Below, one piece after another: positions 34,604 to 44,153 of a DNA stretch of 64,000 nt. Under the pieces are notes generated by a model. It was not told the origin of the DNA, made no database searches, and saw only the letters and a program-made list of their open reading frames with translations. The stretch is from positions 590,590-654,589 of the forward strand of contig NZ_AQUI01000002.1 of NCBI RefSeq assembly GCF_000371785.1, given 5' to 3'. Position 1 is the first letter of the stretch. Every line of letters begins with the position of its first letter. This stretch comes from Actinopolyspora halophila DSM 43834 (GTDB lineage Bacteria; Actinomycetota; Actinomycetes; Mycobacteriales; Pseudonocardiaceae). A program made the position numbers and the translations under genes.

Positions 34604-37483
34604 ATGCCACCGGAAGACAGCTCGCCCGGAGGGCCGAGCCGCGGCTACGAGTTCCGGCTGCTCGGCCCGCTGGAAGTCCTCCACCGCGGTGAGCGGCAGC
34701 CACTGGGGAACTCGGGCGTGCGCAGCGCACTGGCGTGCCTGCTGCTCGAGCCGAACCAAGTCGTGTCCATGGACCGATTGATTGACACCCTTTGGGGGGA
34801 GAAGCCACCGCGCACGGCACGCACGATCATCCACGGCTACGTCTCCCGGCTGCGCAAGCTGCTGACCCCCGAAGGTGGGACGTACGGCGAGGAGGAGCCC
34901 GAGATAGTCACCCGCTCGCCCGGGTACCTGCTGCGGGTCGACAGCGAGCGCATCGACGCGCACCGGGCACGGTCGCTGATCAACCGAGCGGGCAACATGG
35001 AACCAGGTGAGCGGTCCCGCGTCCTCGGACAGGCGCTGACCCTGTGGCGTGGCCCGATCCTGGCCGACATCTCCTCCGGGCGGTTGCACCGCATGGTCGT
35101 GCCCAATCTGGACGAGCTGCGGATGATGGCTCTCGAGGAGCGCATAGCGGCCGACCTGGAGCTGGGCAGGCATCGTCAGTTGGCGGTGGAGCTGCCCGCT
35201 CTCGTCGAGCAGCAGCCGCTGCGCGAGCGACTGGCCGGACAGCTGATGCTCTCCTACTATCGTTCCGGGCAGCGCGCGCGGGCGCAGGACTGCTATCACT
35301 CCCTCCGCGAACGGCTCTCGGACGAGCTGGGCATCGACCCCGGCCCCGATCTGCGTTCGCTGTACGAGCGGATGCTGCGCGACGACGAGAGCCTGCTGAC
35401 TCCGGCGCGGGTGGTTTCGAGCGAAGGCGGGGACTCCCGGACCGGTGTCGTCACGCACCCCGCCGAACTGCCGCCCCGCACAGCCGGGTTCGTCGGCCGG
35501 AAGTCGGAGCTGGCCGCTCTCGACCGGATGCTGTCCGAAGAGGAGCAGGGCACGACCGGAATGCTGGCCGCCGTCACCGGGACGGCCGGTGTCGGCAAGA
35601 GCGCCCTGGCCGTGACGTGGGCACACCGTGTGGCGCACCGCTTCCCGGACGGGCAGTTCTACGCCTCCCTGCGTGGATTCGACTCCGAGAGTCCCCCGCT
35701 GTCCCCGGGGGAGGCGCTGACCGGGTTCCTCAAGACCCTCGGGATCGCCGACGACGTCATCCCGATCGACCTGCAGGAGCGCGCCGCGCTGTACCGGTCG
35801 CTGCTCGCGGACCGGCGTGTGCTGATACTGCTCGACGACGCGCGGGACGCCGATCAGATACGCCCGTTGCTTCCGAGCAGTACCGGATCGCTCGTGCTGG
35901 TGACCAGCAGGCGGCGGCTAGACGGACTGGTGGTGCGCAGCGGAGCGCGGACGTTGCCGTTGGAAACGCTGCCCACCTCCGCGGCCGTGGAGCTGTTGGA
36001 CCGGGCGGGGGTTCCGGGCAGATCCAGATCCGAACCGCAGGCCGCGCGTGAACTGGCCGAGCTGTGCGGCGGGCTCCCCCTGGCGTTGCGGATCGCCGCC
36101 GCGCGGCTGGCGGCGAACCCGGGGCGTGCGGTGCGGGAGCTCGTCGGTGAGCTCACCGACGAGCGCGAGCGGCTGACCGCTCTCGACATCGACGACGCGG
36201 ACACCAGCGTTCGCCGGGCCTTCGACATCTCCTACCGCAACCTGCAACCGAGCCAGGCCTGGACCTTCCGGCTGTTGGGCATGATCCCGGGCCACACCTT
36301 CACCACACACGCGGTGGCCGCCCTGTGCGGCACGGACCCGGAGACGGCGCGGCGGAGGCTGCGTGCGTTGACGCTGGCCCACCTGGTGAGCGAGCCCAAG
36401 CAGGACCGCTTCGCCATGCACGACCTGCTGCGGGTCTACGCGCGGGAGCTCCGGGCCTCCGAGGGGAGCGGGCAGGACGTGGGGACGACGAACACCGCGT
36501 TGCGCGGTCTGCTGGAGCACTACCTGGCCGCGGCCGACCACGCGCGAAGATTCCTGCGGCCACCGCGGGACGAACTGGACTTCTCGGGCTGGAAGTGGGC
36601 CGTTCCCGCCATATCGGGTCGCGAGCAGGCGTTGGAGTGGTTCGACGCGGAGTGGCCGAACCTGGTGGCGGCCATCGACACGGCCGCCGACGCGGGGTGG
36701 AACAGCGTCGTCTGGAAGCTCGTCCGGTTGCAGTTCAACTACCTGATGGTGCGCTGCCCCTGGGAGGACTGGGTGCGGATCTACTCCAGAGGTCTGGAGT
36801 CCGCGCGTCGGGCCGACGAGGAGAGCGGCAGGGTGCTGATGCTGGCCGGGCTCGGGGTGGTGCACTCCCGCTCGGGCGCTCCGGAGGCGGCGTTGAAGTA
36901 CTACGCCGAGTCCTACTACCTGGCCGAGTCCCTGTGCGACCAGGGGAAACTGGCGATGACCCAGGTCAACATGGGCAGTGCGCTGTTCCGGTTGGGTCGT
37001 TATCCGGACGCCGGGCGGCACTGCGAGGAGGCACTGCGTACCTACCGCGAGCAGAAGGACCGCTACGGCGAGGCGGGAGCGCTGAACAACCTGGCCCAGG
37101 TGGAACAGGTGACCGGCAACCTCTCGGCCGCCTTCGGATACCTCCGAAAGGCCGAAAAACGCTACCGCGAGGCCGACGATCTCGAAATTCTGGCCATGGT
37201 GTTGAACAACTGTGGTGAAGTGAGTGTCGAACTGGACAGGATCGAGAACGCGCGGCGCTACTACGGGGAGGCCCTGGACGTGGCACGGCAGTGCGGCTCC
37301 ACGATGCGGCAGGCGGCCGCGTACATGGGGTTGGGCGACGTCGCCTCGTTGCGGGAGGACACCGCGGTGGCACGACGTCGTTGGGACACGGCGCTGTCCA
37401 TCTTCGAGGCCGGCGGTTCACCGCGGGCGGCGGAGCCGCGGGCCAGGCTCGAGCGACTCGAGTCCGAGCAGGACGGCACGTGA
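34604..37483 (+). CDS. AfsR/SARP-type regulator with NB-ARC ATPase and TPR repeats
   Basis: About 959 residues. The N-terminus is an OmpR-like winged helix (FRLLGPLEVLHRGERQPLGN, LIDTLWGEKPPRTARTIIHG) followed by a bacterial transcriptional activation domain (LALGRHRQLA-type helices ending ELGIDPGPDLRSLYERML). The NB-ARC domain carries Walker A GTAGVGKSALA near residue 333, LILLDDAR, and GLPLALRIAA. The C-terminal 230 residues are TPR repeats (ALKYYAESYYLAESLCDQGK). Such proteins activate secondary-metabolite clusters, but none is adjacent. TTG 34562 would add 14 codons with a badly placed ribosome site, so ATG 34604 is preferred. Confidence 0.85.
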   Translation: MPPEDSSPGGPSRGYEFRLLGPLEVLHRGERQPLGNSGVRSALACLLLEPNQVVSMDRLIDTLWGEKPPRTARTIIHGYVSRLRKLLTPEGGTYGEEEPEIVTRSPGYLLRVDSERIDAHRARSLINRAGNMEPGERSRVLGQALTLWRGPILADISSGRLHRMVVPNLDELRMMALEERIAADLELGRHRQLAVELPALVEQQPLRERLAGQLMLSYYRSGQRARAQDCYHSLRERLSDELGIDPGPDLRSLYERMLRDDESLLTPARVVSSEGGDSRTGVVTHPAELPPRTAGFVGRKSELAALDRMLSEEEQGTTGMLAAVTGTAGVGKSALAVTWAHRVAHRFPDGQFYASLRGFDSESPPLSPGEALTGFLKTLGIADDVIPIDLQERAALYRSLLADRRVLILLDDARDADQIRPLLPSSTGSLVLVTSRRRLDGLVVRSGARTLPLETLPTSAAVELLDRAGVPGRSRSEPQAARELAELCGGLPLALRIAAARLAANPGRAVRELVGELTDERERLTALDIDDADTSVRRAFDISYRNLQPSQAWTFRLLGMIPGHTFTTHAVAALCGTDPETARRRLRALTLAHLVSEPKQDRFAMHDLLRVYARELRASEGSGQDVGTTNTALRGLLEHYLAAADHARRFLRPPRDELDFSGWKWAVPAISGREQALEWFDAEWPNLVAAIDTAADAGWNSVVWKLVRLQFNYLMVRCPWEDWVRIYSRGLESARRADEESGRVLMLAGLGVVHSRSGAPEAALKYYAESYYLAESLCDQGKLAMTQVNMGSALFRLGRYPDAGRHCEEALRTYREQKDRYGEAGALNNLAQVEQVTGNLSAAFGYLRKAEKRYREADDLEILAMVLNNCGEVSVELDRIENARRYYGEALDVARQCGSTMRQAAAYMGLGDVASLREDTAVARRRWDTALSIFEAGGSPRAAEPRARLERLESEQDGT

Positions 37484-37895
37484 GGCGGCGCTCGTGTTCC
37501 GAACGGTGTTTCCGGCGTGGACGTGCGGTTCGGGCGAGCACTCGCTCGGTCGGGCAGACCCGCTTGCAACCCACGCCTGCCCGCGGCGCCGCCGGTGGGC
37601 GAACCGAGCCGCGCACTCTATTAGCCAGCGTTTAGCGAGCGATTAGTCGACCCTGCCAATGTGTGGATCGTGCGATTCGAGCCGTAGCAACGAAGCAGGC
37701 TGGAACCGCATCTCGGCAGCTCAGCGGGGGAGCGAGCTAGCCGGTACATGCGGCGTGCGGGTGTGTCCGTTCGGGCACACACTGCTGCCGAAGGGGTCAG
37801 GTTGTTCCGGCCGTTGCGTGGCCGGAAGGACGTGGGGGTGAGTGCGGGCTCCGTGTCCTGGGGGGATTCGATACAGACACGGAGTCCGCGCTCGT
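37484..37895. other. Convergent intergenic gap
   Basis: This lies between the 3' ends of the SARP and SGNH genes. Small open frames are cysteine/arginine-rich and lack start signals. Nothing but the terminator at its right edge is supported. Confidence 0.4.
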
Positions 37896-37932
37896 ATCGG
37901 GGCGCGTTGCCGGAGGGCGACCGCGCCCCGAT
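37896..37932. terminator. 11-bp perfect hairpin terminator
   Basis: ATCGGGGCGCG (37896-37906) pairs with CGCGCCCCGAT (37922-37932). It begins five bases beyond the SGNH gene's stop on the minus strand, in a convergent gap, so it probably serves that gene and perhaps the SARP gene too. Confidence 0.65.
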
Positions 37933-37936
37933 CGAT

Positions 37937-38785
37937 TCAAGGGCACGGGACTCGCGACGAGGTGTCGAGCGGTTGCGGTTCGGGACGTTTCGGTTTCCTG
38001 CCGTCCCCGGAGGAGGTTCCGCGGATCCTGCGCCCGATCCACGGGCCCAGGTGCTGCTTGACCCAGTGCAGGTCGTCGCCGCGGCGGGCCGCCCACGGGC
38101 GGGTCCGTTCCGGTGGCCAAGGTGTGCGCCAGTCCTGTCCCGGTTCGAGGCCGAGCGCTTCGGCGGCGCGCAGGGCGACGCGCCGGTGGCCCTCCGCCGA
38201 CAGGTGCAGGCGATCCGCGCTCCACGCACGCTGGTCGTGTAGCACCTGCATCGACCAGAGGTCGACGACATAGCATCCGTGTCGCTGCGCGATCGCCCAG
38301 AGGTGTGAGTTGTAGGTTCCGACCTTGCCGCGCACCAGCCGCATCACCGAATTCCGCGTGTCGAAACCGGTGCCTATCAGTACATCGGCCCCGGTGGCTC
38401 TGATCCGGGTCACGGCGTCGTCGAACCGCTGGGCCAGCTCGTCGGGGTCGGTGAACGGACGGATTATGTCGTTGCCCCCGGCGGTGAAGGCGGCCAGGTC
38501 CGGTCTCGTCCGCACCACCGCGGGGAGCTGCTCGGCGAGGATCTGGTCCAGCAGCTTTCCGCGCACCGCGAGATTGGCGTAGCGCAGTTCCGCGTTCTCC
38601 CCGGCCAGGATGCTCGCCACCCGGTCGGCCCAGCCCCGGAAGGTGTCCTCCTCGGGGGTCGGGTCGTTCAGACCTTCGGTGAAGCTGTCGCCGAGGGCCA
38701 CGAACGTGTTCCAGCGCCGCGCGGTATTCGCGCTCTCCGAACTCCGCACTGCTTCCCCCGGTGATCGCTGCCGCTCGTAGCTCAT
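37937..38785 (-). CDS. SGNH/GDSL-family hydrolase
   Basis: 282 residues starting at ATG 38785. Block I is FVALGDSFTEG (catalytic Ser), block III is FTAGGNDI (Asn), and block V is SADRLHLSAEGH (Asp and His). All four invariant SGNH residues are therefore present. There is no signal peptide, so it is probably a cytoplasmic esterase or lipase. The C-terminal 60 residues are basic and Pro/Arg-rich. Stands alone, with no operon partner. Confidence 0.85.
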   Translation of the reverse strand: MSYERQRSPGEAVRSSESANTARRWNTFVALGDSFTEGLNDPTPEEDTFRGWADRVASILAGENAELRYANLAVRGKLLDQILAEQLPAVVRTRPDLAAFTAGGNDIIRPFTDPDELAQRFDDAVTRIRATGADVLIGTGFDTRNSVMRLVRGKVGTYNSHLWAIAQRHGCYVVDLWSMQVLHDQRAWSADRLHLSAEGHRRVALRAAEALGLEPGQDWRTPWPPERTRPWAARRGDDLHWVKQHLGPWIGRRIRGTSSGDGRKPKRPEPQPLDTSSRVPCP

Positions 38786-38839
38786 CGCGACTGCCTTTCG
38801 TGCTCATGGCGTTTTCCCTTTTCGGCTGCCGCGGCTTCG

Positions 38840-38970
38840 CCGGAGCGGAATCCCCAGCCGGTGCTCGGGGCGGATACCCGACGTCGAGTAGCGACCCACG
38901 CGTGGTCGGGCCCCTCAGCACGGGAGCACGACGCGGGAGAGTCCGCGGCGGTGCCGATGGGCGGTGTGGT
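38840..38970 (+). repeat. Degenerate arm of the palindromic MITE-like repeat
   Basis: It aligns with the other arms: GCGGAATCCCCAG, CCCGAC (38877-38882), GAGTAGCGACCCACG at the tip, GTCGGG, then CCGCGGCGGTGCC. The central stem CCCGAC/GTCGGG is kept, while the outer stem is lost. It lies upstream of the SGNH gene. The gap from 38971 to 39432 contains no gene I can support. Confidence 0.6.
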
Positions 38971-39432
38971 CGTCCCGGCGTTGCCGGAGCCGAAAGAACA
39001 CCCCGCCCCAAACGTCGACCCGACCGGAAAGCCTCGGTGACTCGTGCTTTCCGCTCGTGAAGCCGTGACCGAGCAACACATTGGACCCGTCGAGTTGACC
39101 TACGCCACCGTCGGTGCGTGCTGCGGTGATTAACGGCACGTTCTTCCCGTGGAGATCCTCACTCTTCCGAAGGACCGGATATATCGGTTTGAACACGTGA
39201 TTTCGTATGGTTGAACCGGGCGTGCCCGTGTCGGAGAACGATCGGCGGAAAGGCCACGCGCACGCGTGCGCGAGCTGCTACCGTTCCGCAGGGGTAACGA
39301 GACGATCAAGGGGATGTCGACGGTCGGGAGTGGCCGAGCAGTGCCGCATCGATCACCTGGATGGGGAACGCGAAGCATGTTCGCTGACGTCGGATCGAGT
39401 GTGTCTGCCGACAGCATCGAAGTTCTGGGGGA

Positions 39433-41250
39433 GTGGTGACGAGTCCACGGGATCCGGTGTCCGAAACGGCCGAGGGGCGAAGGCCGAGTCCGGGACCTCC
39501 GCCTCGGCCGCAGCATCCGGAAGCACCTTCCGGCGGGGTGGGGACCGCCCCGTCCGTGTCCGGCCCCGCAACCGGGGCGAACGGCGGGAGCACCCCGGCG
39601 GTGGTCCGCCCTCCGAACGAACAGCGAGCGGCGGCAGGACCTCCGTCCCATCCGACGGCTCCGCGGGAACGGGCGGACGGTGCCGCGCGCCCCGCGCGCT
39701 TCGACTCGCGCGCGGAGTTCACGGCCGCGGCGGCCCAGTCCGATCCGCTGGCGCTGTGCGATCGGCTGGAACGGTTACCGGCGCGCTTCGAGTACGAGAT
39801 GTCGCGTCAACTCACCGGGAACTACCCCGAGAGCGCGGGGGTCGCGACGATCTCCGGGGACCTGACCGCTGCGCGAGCCCCCGGAGGCGGAGCCGAGGAG
39901 GAACTTCCGGCGGGCCGGAGGTCGCGGGTCGGGCCGCGGGCCGAGGAACACGGGCAGGGGGTCCGGCCCGCCGCACCCGGCCACGTCGCCGAGGCGGCCC
40001 ACCCCGCGGCCCCGGAAGCCGCCGGGCCGCGGGATGGGAATCCCGGTGAAGCTCCCTCCGCCGCCGGATCCCCGCAGCCCCCGGCGCCGAGCGAGGTGAC
40101 CGGATGGGTCGAGCCTCAGGCGGTTCCTGCCGCTCCCGAGGAATCGCGGGTGGGGTGGCCGGAGCGGGGTGCCGAGAGCTCCCGGCCGCGGGCCGAACTG
40201 GCGGGATCGTTGCTGGGCGAAGGGGAGCCGCCCCCGGACGGGGACGTCGCCGAAGTCCCTTCGGCGGTCGCTCCGGAAGAGGACGAGGCCCCGACCGGAC
40301 CGATCGGGACGAGCGAGGAGCTGGTCGGGCCGGACGACGGTGCGCACGCGGGCCCCGCGGAGCCACCTGCCGGGGGGGTTCCCCCGCCGAATCCTCCGAG
40401 TCCGGCCCGGGGGATGCCGGTGCGAGCTCAGGACCCCGGTGTTCCTCCCGGGCCAGGCGTTTCCGGCCCCCGGGTGGCCCGTGCTCCGCGGTCGGACACG
40501 GGGGACGCGGCCGGGCAACACCACTCGACAGCACCGCCGCCGGGCCCGCAGGCGATGCCTCCCGCGCCGCAGACGCCCCAGGGGCCTCCGGCGCCCGGGG
40601 CACAGCAACCTCCCCACGCGGCTCCGGCACCCCAGACGCCCCAGGTGCCTCCGGCCCCGCAGCCACCACCTCCCGGCGGGCAGCAACCCCCGGAGCCATC
40701 TCGGCCGGTGACCGGTCCGAACCGCACACCGCCCGCCCCGACTTCCGGGACACCGACCGGGCCGCCGAGCGGTCCCGTACGGGTTCCGCAGGGCGGGCAA
40801 CGCCCCAGACCGGACGGTGGGGCTCCCGCTCCCGCGGACTCCGCGCGTCCCGGGAGTCCTCCCGACGGGCAGGTGTTCACACCCGATCAGCGTCCGGCCG
40901 ATTCGGGTGCGGCGCAGCGGTCCAGTTCCGCCATGCAGCCTTCGAGATACGAGCCCAGGCCGGACGGGGGATTCGGCCCCATGGGCTCGGGAGGCTGGGC
41001 CGGAGGCGGGGTGGTGAGCTCGCGCTACGCCCCGAAGAGCCGGGAGCAACAGGACGCGGACCAGGAAGAGCAGGAGAAGCCGCGGGTCAACGAGTGGCGC
41101 AGCGGTCAGGGGCTCGACCTCGACGATTCCGACGATCAGCCGCAGTTCCTGGTGCACACCGAGGAGCCGGGCGGGACGGATTTCGGCGGGGACAGGTTGG
41201 TCGCTCCGCCGGTGATCGGCGAGGGCCCCATGGGTTACGGAGGGTTCTGA
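39433..41250 (+). CDS. Proline-rich protein with PPE-type C-terminal tail
   Basis: 605 residues, very rich in Pro, Gly and Ala, with long low-complexity stretches (PPAPQTPQGPPAPGAQQPPH). Around residues 92-130 a short ordered-looking segment (FDSRAEFTAAAAQSDPLALC) is visible. The C-terminus reads FLVHTEEPGG and VAPPVIGEGPMGYGGF; in the Pseudonocardiales such a VAPPVIGE ending is found on PPE-like type VII secretion substrates encoded next to EspG. No helical PPE domain is present at the N-terminus. GTG 39433 follows GGGGGAG closely; the start is uncertain. EspG follows 122 bases downstream. Confidence 0.6.
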   Translation: MVTSPRDPVSETAEGRRPSPGPPPRPQHPEAPSGGVGTAPSVSGPATGANGGSTPAVVRPPNEQRAAAGPPSHPTAPRERADGAARPARFDSRAEFTAAAAQSDPLALCDRLERLPARFEYEMSRQLTGNYPESAGVATISGDLTAARAPGGGAEEELPAGRRSRVGPRAEEHGQGVRPAAPGHVAEAAHPAAPEAAGPRDGNPGEAPSAAGSPQPPAPSEVTGWVEPQAVPAAPEESRVGWPERGAESSRPRAELAGSLLGEGEPPPDGDVAEVPSAVAPEEDEAPTGPIGTSEELVGPDDGAHAGPAEPPAGGVPPPNPPSPARGMPVRAQDPGVPPGPGVSGPRVARAPRSDTGDAAGQHHSTAPPPGPQAMPPAPQTPQGPPAPGAQQPPHAAPAPQTPQVPPAPQPPPPGGQQPPEPSRPVTGPNRTPPAPTSGTPTGPPSGPVRVPQGGQRPRPDGGAPAPADSARPGSPPDGQVFTPDQRPADSGAAQRSSSAMQPSRYEPRPDGGFGPMGSGGWAGGGVVSSRYAPKSREQQDADQEEQEKPRVNEWRSGQGLDLDDSDDQPQFLVHTEEPGGTDFGGDRLVAPPVIGEGPMGYGGF

Positions 41251-41372
41251 CCGGCCGAGGTTTTCCGTCCCGCGGAGCGAACGGGTTCCGCCGGGCCGGA
41301 CTCCCGGGGCCGTCGAGCTCCCAGCTGATGTGAACAGTCGTCGATCCTGCCAGCCGTCCCGAGAGGCCCCAC

Positions 41373-42116
41373 ATGGTCGAAACGATCACTCTCTCCTTGT
41401 CCGCCGTCGACGTGCTCGGAGCGCATCTGAAGCTGGACGTGCGCCGGTACCCCTTCGAGATCCCTCCTCCGGGGGAGACCCGACTGGAACGGGACGAGCT
41501 GGCCCGGCAGGTCTGGGGCGAGCTCGAGTCGGCGGGTTTGGCCGTCGCGGGCAACCCCGAGCCCGAGGTCGCCGACGCGCTGTACCTGATGTGCAGCTCC
41601 GAGGTGTCCATCGCCGCAGCGGGCTTGCTGGACGTCCGCAACGGGCAGCGGCTGGCCGCGCGTGCGGTTTCCACGGGCGAGGTGGGGCTGCTCGGTGTGC
41701 TCACACCACGGGGGTTGCAACTGGATTTCATGGATCCGGGGGCGCTTCCCGAGGTGTGTGCCAGGCTGCTTCCGCAGGCACCTCCCGGTAGGGGGAAACC
41801 GGTGCGTGTCCCGGTCGAGCTGCTCCGGGCGCGGGCGCGCGGCTCGGCGGAGGGGCAACACGCGGATCCCACGGAGCCGGAGCTGTTGGCGCGGGCGCAC
41901 AAGTACCGCATCGGCCACTTCGTGATCTCCGGGACGGACGAGCACGGTGGTCGGCTGCGCACTCCCGGGTTGATGTGGTTCGACACCGAACGGGGGCGGT
42001 ACATGATGCGTCACGGGGAGCCGTCCGAGGGCGAGGTGCTCGACTGCACTCCGCTGGATCACCGCGGGTTGACAGCTCACCTGGGGGACTCACTCGCCCG
42101 TGTGAGGGGGATTTGA
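41373..42116 (+). CDS. EspG-family type VII secretion chaperone
   Basis: 247 residues starting at ATG 41373 behind AGAGG. EspG proteins are cytosolic chaperones that bind PPE substrates of ESX secretion systems. Recognisable are SLSAVDVLGAHLKLDVRRYP at the N-terminus and the C-terminal GRYMMRHGEPSEGEVLDCTP, with the beta-rich core between. It is the downstream neighbour of the PPE-tail protein, so the two are probably a substrate-chaperone set. No EsxA/B or ESX core components are in the window. Confidence 0.75.
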   Translation: MVETITLSLSAVDVLGAHLKLDVRRYPFEIPPPGETRLERDELARQVWGELESAGLAVAGNPEPEVADALYLMCSSEVSIAAAGLLDVRNGQRLAARAVSTGEVGLLGVLTPRGLQLDFMDPGALPEVCARLLPQAPPGRGKPVRVPVELLRARARGSAEGQHADPTEPELLARAHKYRIGHFVISGTDEHGGRLRTPGLMWFDTERGRYMMRHGEPSEGEVLDCTPLDHRGLTAHLGDSLARVRGI

Positions 42117-42198
42117 TACGGAAGAGTGAGTTCGCTGTAGGCCAGCGCACGCTGAATGACAGGTGCGTCCCACGGGACGGGTAAGGCAGGCTTAAACC

Positions 42199-42867
42199 GT
42201 GAGCCGCGACAGTGCCGTTACCGAAGCCGAGGACTCCGCCGGACGCGATTCGTTGATGCGGCTGCTCGGCGGTGGTGCCAGTGCTGTCGACGCCAGTGTT
42301 CCCCCGGTCGCCTTCGGGCTGGTCTGGGTGCTCAGCGATCGGTCGATCGCGGCTTCCGGGATCACCGCTGTAGCCGTGGGCGCGCTCATCGGTGTGTGGC
42401 GGTTGACCAGGGGGGCCCGTCCGCTGGCCGTGCTGTTCAGCCTGCTGGCCGTGCTCGTGGGTGCGCTGATCGCGTTACGCACCGGGCAGGCGGCCGACTT
42501 CTACCTGATCAGGGTGGCTTCGAACGCGGTGAGCGGGCTGGCGTGGATGGTCAGCATCGCGGTGCGCTGGCCGCTGCTCGGACTGGTGGTGGGCACCCTG
42601 CTCGGCCAGCGGACGAGGTGGCGGCGCGACCCCGAACTGCTGCGTGCCTACAGCAGGGCCAGCTGGGTGTGGGTCGGGCAGTACCTCATCAGGCTGGCCG
42701 TGTTCATCCCGTTGTGGGCGATCGACGCCGTGGTGGCGCTCAGCGTCGCCCAGGTGGTGCTGACCTGGCCGCTGGTGGTGCTCTGCGTGATCACGAGTTG
42801 GTGGGTGCTGCGGCGCACGCTGCCCGCGGATCATCCGGGCATCCGACACGCGCGCACAGCGCGGTGA
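42199..42867 (+). CDS. DUF3159 membrane protein
   Basis: 222 residues with about six transmembrane helices. It matches the DUF3159 layout: LMRLLGGGASAVDASVPPVA at the start, VAVGALIGVWRLTRGARPL, FYLIRVASNAVSG, then RASWVWVGQYLIRLAVFIPL. The function is unknown; the family is near-universal in actinobacteria. Start GTG 42199, 29 bases after a GGACGGGTAAGGC stretch. Confidence 0.8.
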   Translation: MSRDSAVTEAEDSAGRDSLMRLLGGGASAVDASVPPVAFGLVWVLSDRSIAASGITAVAVGALIGVWRLTRGARPLAVLFSLLAVLVGALIALRTGQAADFYLIRVASNAVSGLAWMVSIAVRWPLLGLVVGTLLGQRTRWRRDPELLRAYSRASWVWVGQYLIRLAVFIPLWAIDAVVALSVAQVVLTWPLVVLCVITSWWVLRRTLPADHPGIRHARTAR

Positions 42868-42890
42868 TCCGGCGGTCCGCACCCGGATGA

Positions 42891-43910
42891 TCACCCGGCT
42901 TCCGGGAGGCCGTTCGCGCGCCCGAGCCATTCGGCGTGCAGCTCGCGGGCGTGCGCCTCGTCGGTCAGCTCCCTGGCCGCCAACCAGGCGGCCCCCGAGG
43001 CGCCGGAGCGGGCCGTGAACAGCCGACTCGCACCGCGCGCGGCGAGCTCGTTCCGTACGGAGGAAACCAGCGGACCCTCCTCGGTGAGCAGACTCCCCGC
43101 GAGCACGACGGGGGACTCGTCCTGCCCGGTCCGCACGGACGAGGCGGCGGAAGCCAGCATCCGCGCGGCCCGGTCGACGATGTCGGTGGCCTTGCCGCCG
43201 CTCCCGGTGGCCGTGGCGGTCACGAGTGGGGCCAGTTCGGCCAGCCGCACCGGCGGGCGGTCCCCGACGATCGAGATGATCCTGCTGCACACCAGCGGGT
43301 CCGGCTGTTCGGCTGCGGGAGCGTCGAGGAGCTCGTCGAGCACGGAGGCGACGAGCGGGTCGTGCCTGCCCTCGCCCGCGTCCAGGGCACGCAGCGTCGT
43401 GGTGACCGCCTCGCGGCCGAGCCAGAAGGCGGAGCCCTCGTCGCCCAGCAGCCAGCCGTATCCGCCCACCGTTCGCTCCAGTTCGTGGTTCTCGATCCGG
43501 GCGACTATGGATCCGGTACCCGCGATCAGCGCCGTGCCGTGCGGCTCGGGGGTGCCCGCGGCGAACGCGACCTCGCCGTCGGAGACGGTGCGCATCGCGC
43601 AGCGCAACCCGAGGGACGGCCAGGCCCGGTCGAAAAGCCCGGAAACGGCGGGATCGCTCATTTTGCTGATGCCCGCCATGCCCAGCGTGGCGGCCCCGAC
43701 CAGCGAGGGGTCCACCGCGGCCAGCGCGGTGCGGGCGGCGCGGGTCACCTGCTCGGTGGCCTGTTCGGGAGGGTGGGAGTTGGGGTTCCCACCTCCGGCG
43801 TGCCCCGCGCCCAGCGTGCGGCCGCTCAGGTCGGCCACGACCGCGCGGCTGGACGTCCCACCGACGTCCAACCCGAGGACCAGAGTGCCCTCACCGGTGG
43901 TTTCAGTCAT
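42891..43910 (-). CDS. BadF/BcrA-type ATPase, likely N-acetylglucosamine kinase
   Basis: 339 residues of the ASKHA sugar-kinase fold. GLDVGGTSSRAVVADLSG is the phosphate-1 motif, LIAGTGSIVA phosphate-2, and GWLLGDEGSAFWLGREA follows, which is typical of N-acetylglucosamine kinases of this group. The reaction would be phosphorylation of GlcNAc taken from cell-wall or chitin turnover. It is downstream of the SIS-domain gene on the same strand, with a 243-base gap holding an 18-bp palindrome. The neighbouring DasR-like regulator supports an amino-sugar role. Confidence 0.78.
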   Translation of the reverse strand: MTETTGEGTLVLGLDVGGTSSRAVVADLSGRTLGAGHAGGGNPNSHPPEQATEQVTRAARTALAAVDPSLVGAATLGMAGISKMSDPAVSGLFDRAWPSLGLRCAMRTVSDGEVAFAAGTPEPHGTALIAGTGSIVARIENHELERTVGGYGWLLGDEGSAFWLGREAVTTTLRALDAGEGRHDPLVASVLDELLDAPAAEQPDPLVCSRIISIVGDRPPVRLAELAPLVTATATGSGGKATDIVDRAARMLASAASSVRTGQDESPVVLAGSLLTEEGPLVSSVRNELAARGASRLFTARSGASGAAWLAARELTDEAHARELHAEWLGRANGLPEAG

Positions 43911-43939
43911 CCCGCGCCCCCGAACCCCGTGCTCATCAC

Positions 43940-43957
43940 CTACGCCGATCGGCGTAG
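43940..43957 (-). promoter_or_regulatory. 18-bp perfect palindrome upstream of the GlcNAc-kinase gene
   Basis: CTACGCCGATCGGCGTAG is its own reverse complement. It lies 30 bases upstream of the start codon at 43910, where an operator or a translation-affecting structure would act. It does not resemble the dre sequence, so a different regulator is implied. Confidence 0.5.
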
Positions 43958-44153
43958 TCTGGCGGTGCCCGTCTCACCCCGCCCCCTCGGTGAGGCGGGC
44001 TCCAACGGCTTCTCCGTACCGCTCGGGCGAGTGCCCGATTCCTGGAGATCTACCGGTCGAATCGGCGGTTGAACCGGTTTTTCCTCCGGCGCGGCCGCGT
44101 CGGAGAGGCCACCACGCAACCACCTGAGCGAACCGAGCCGGAGAACCTCCGCA

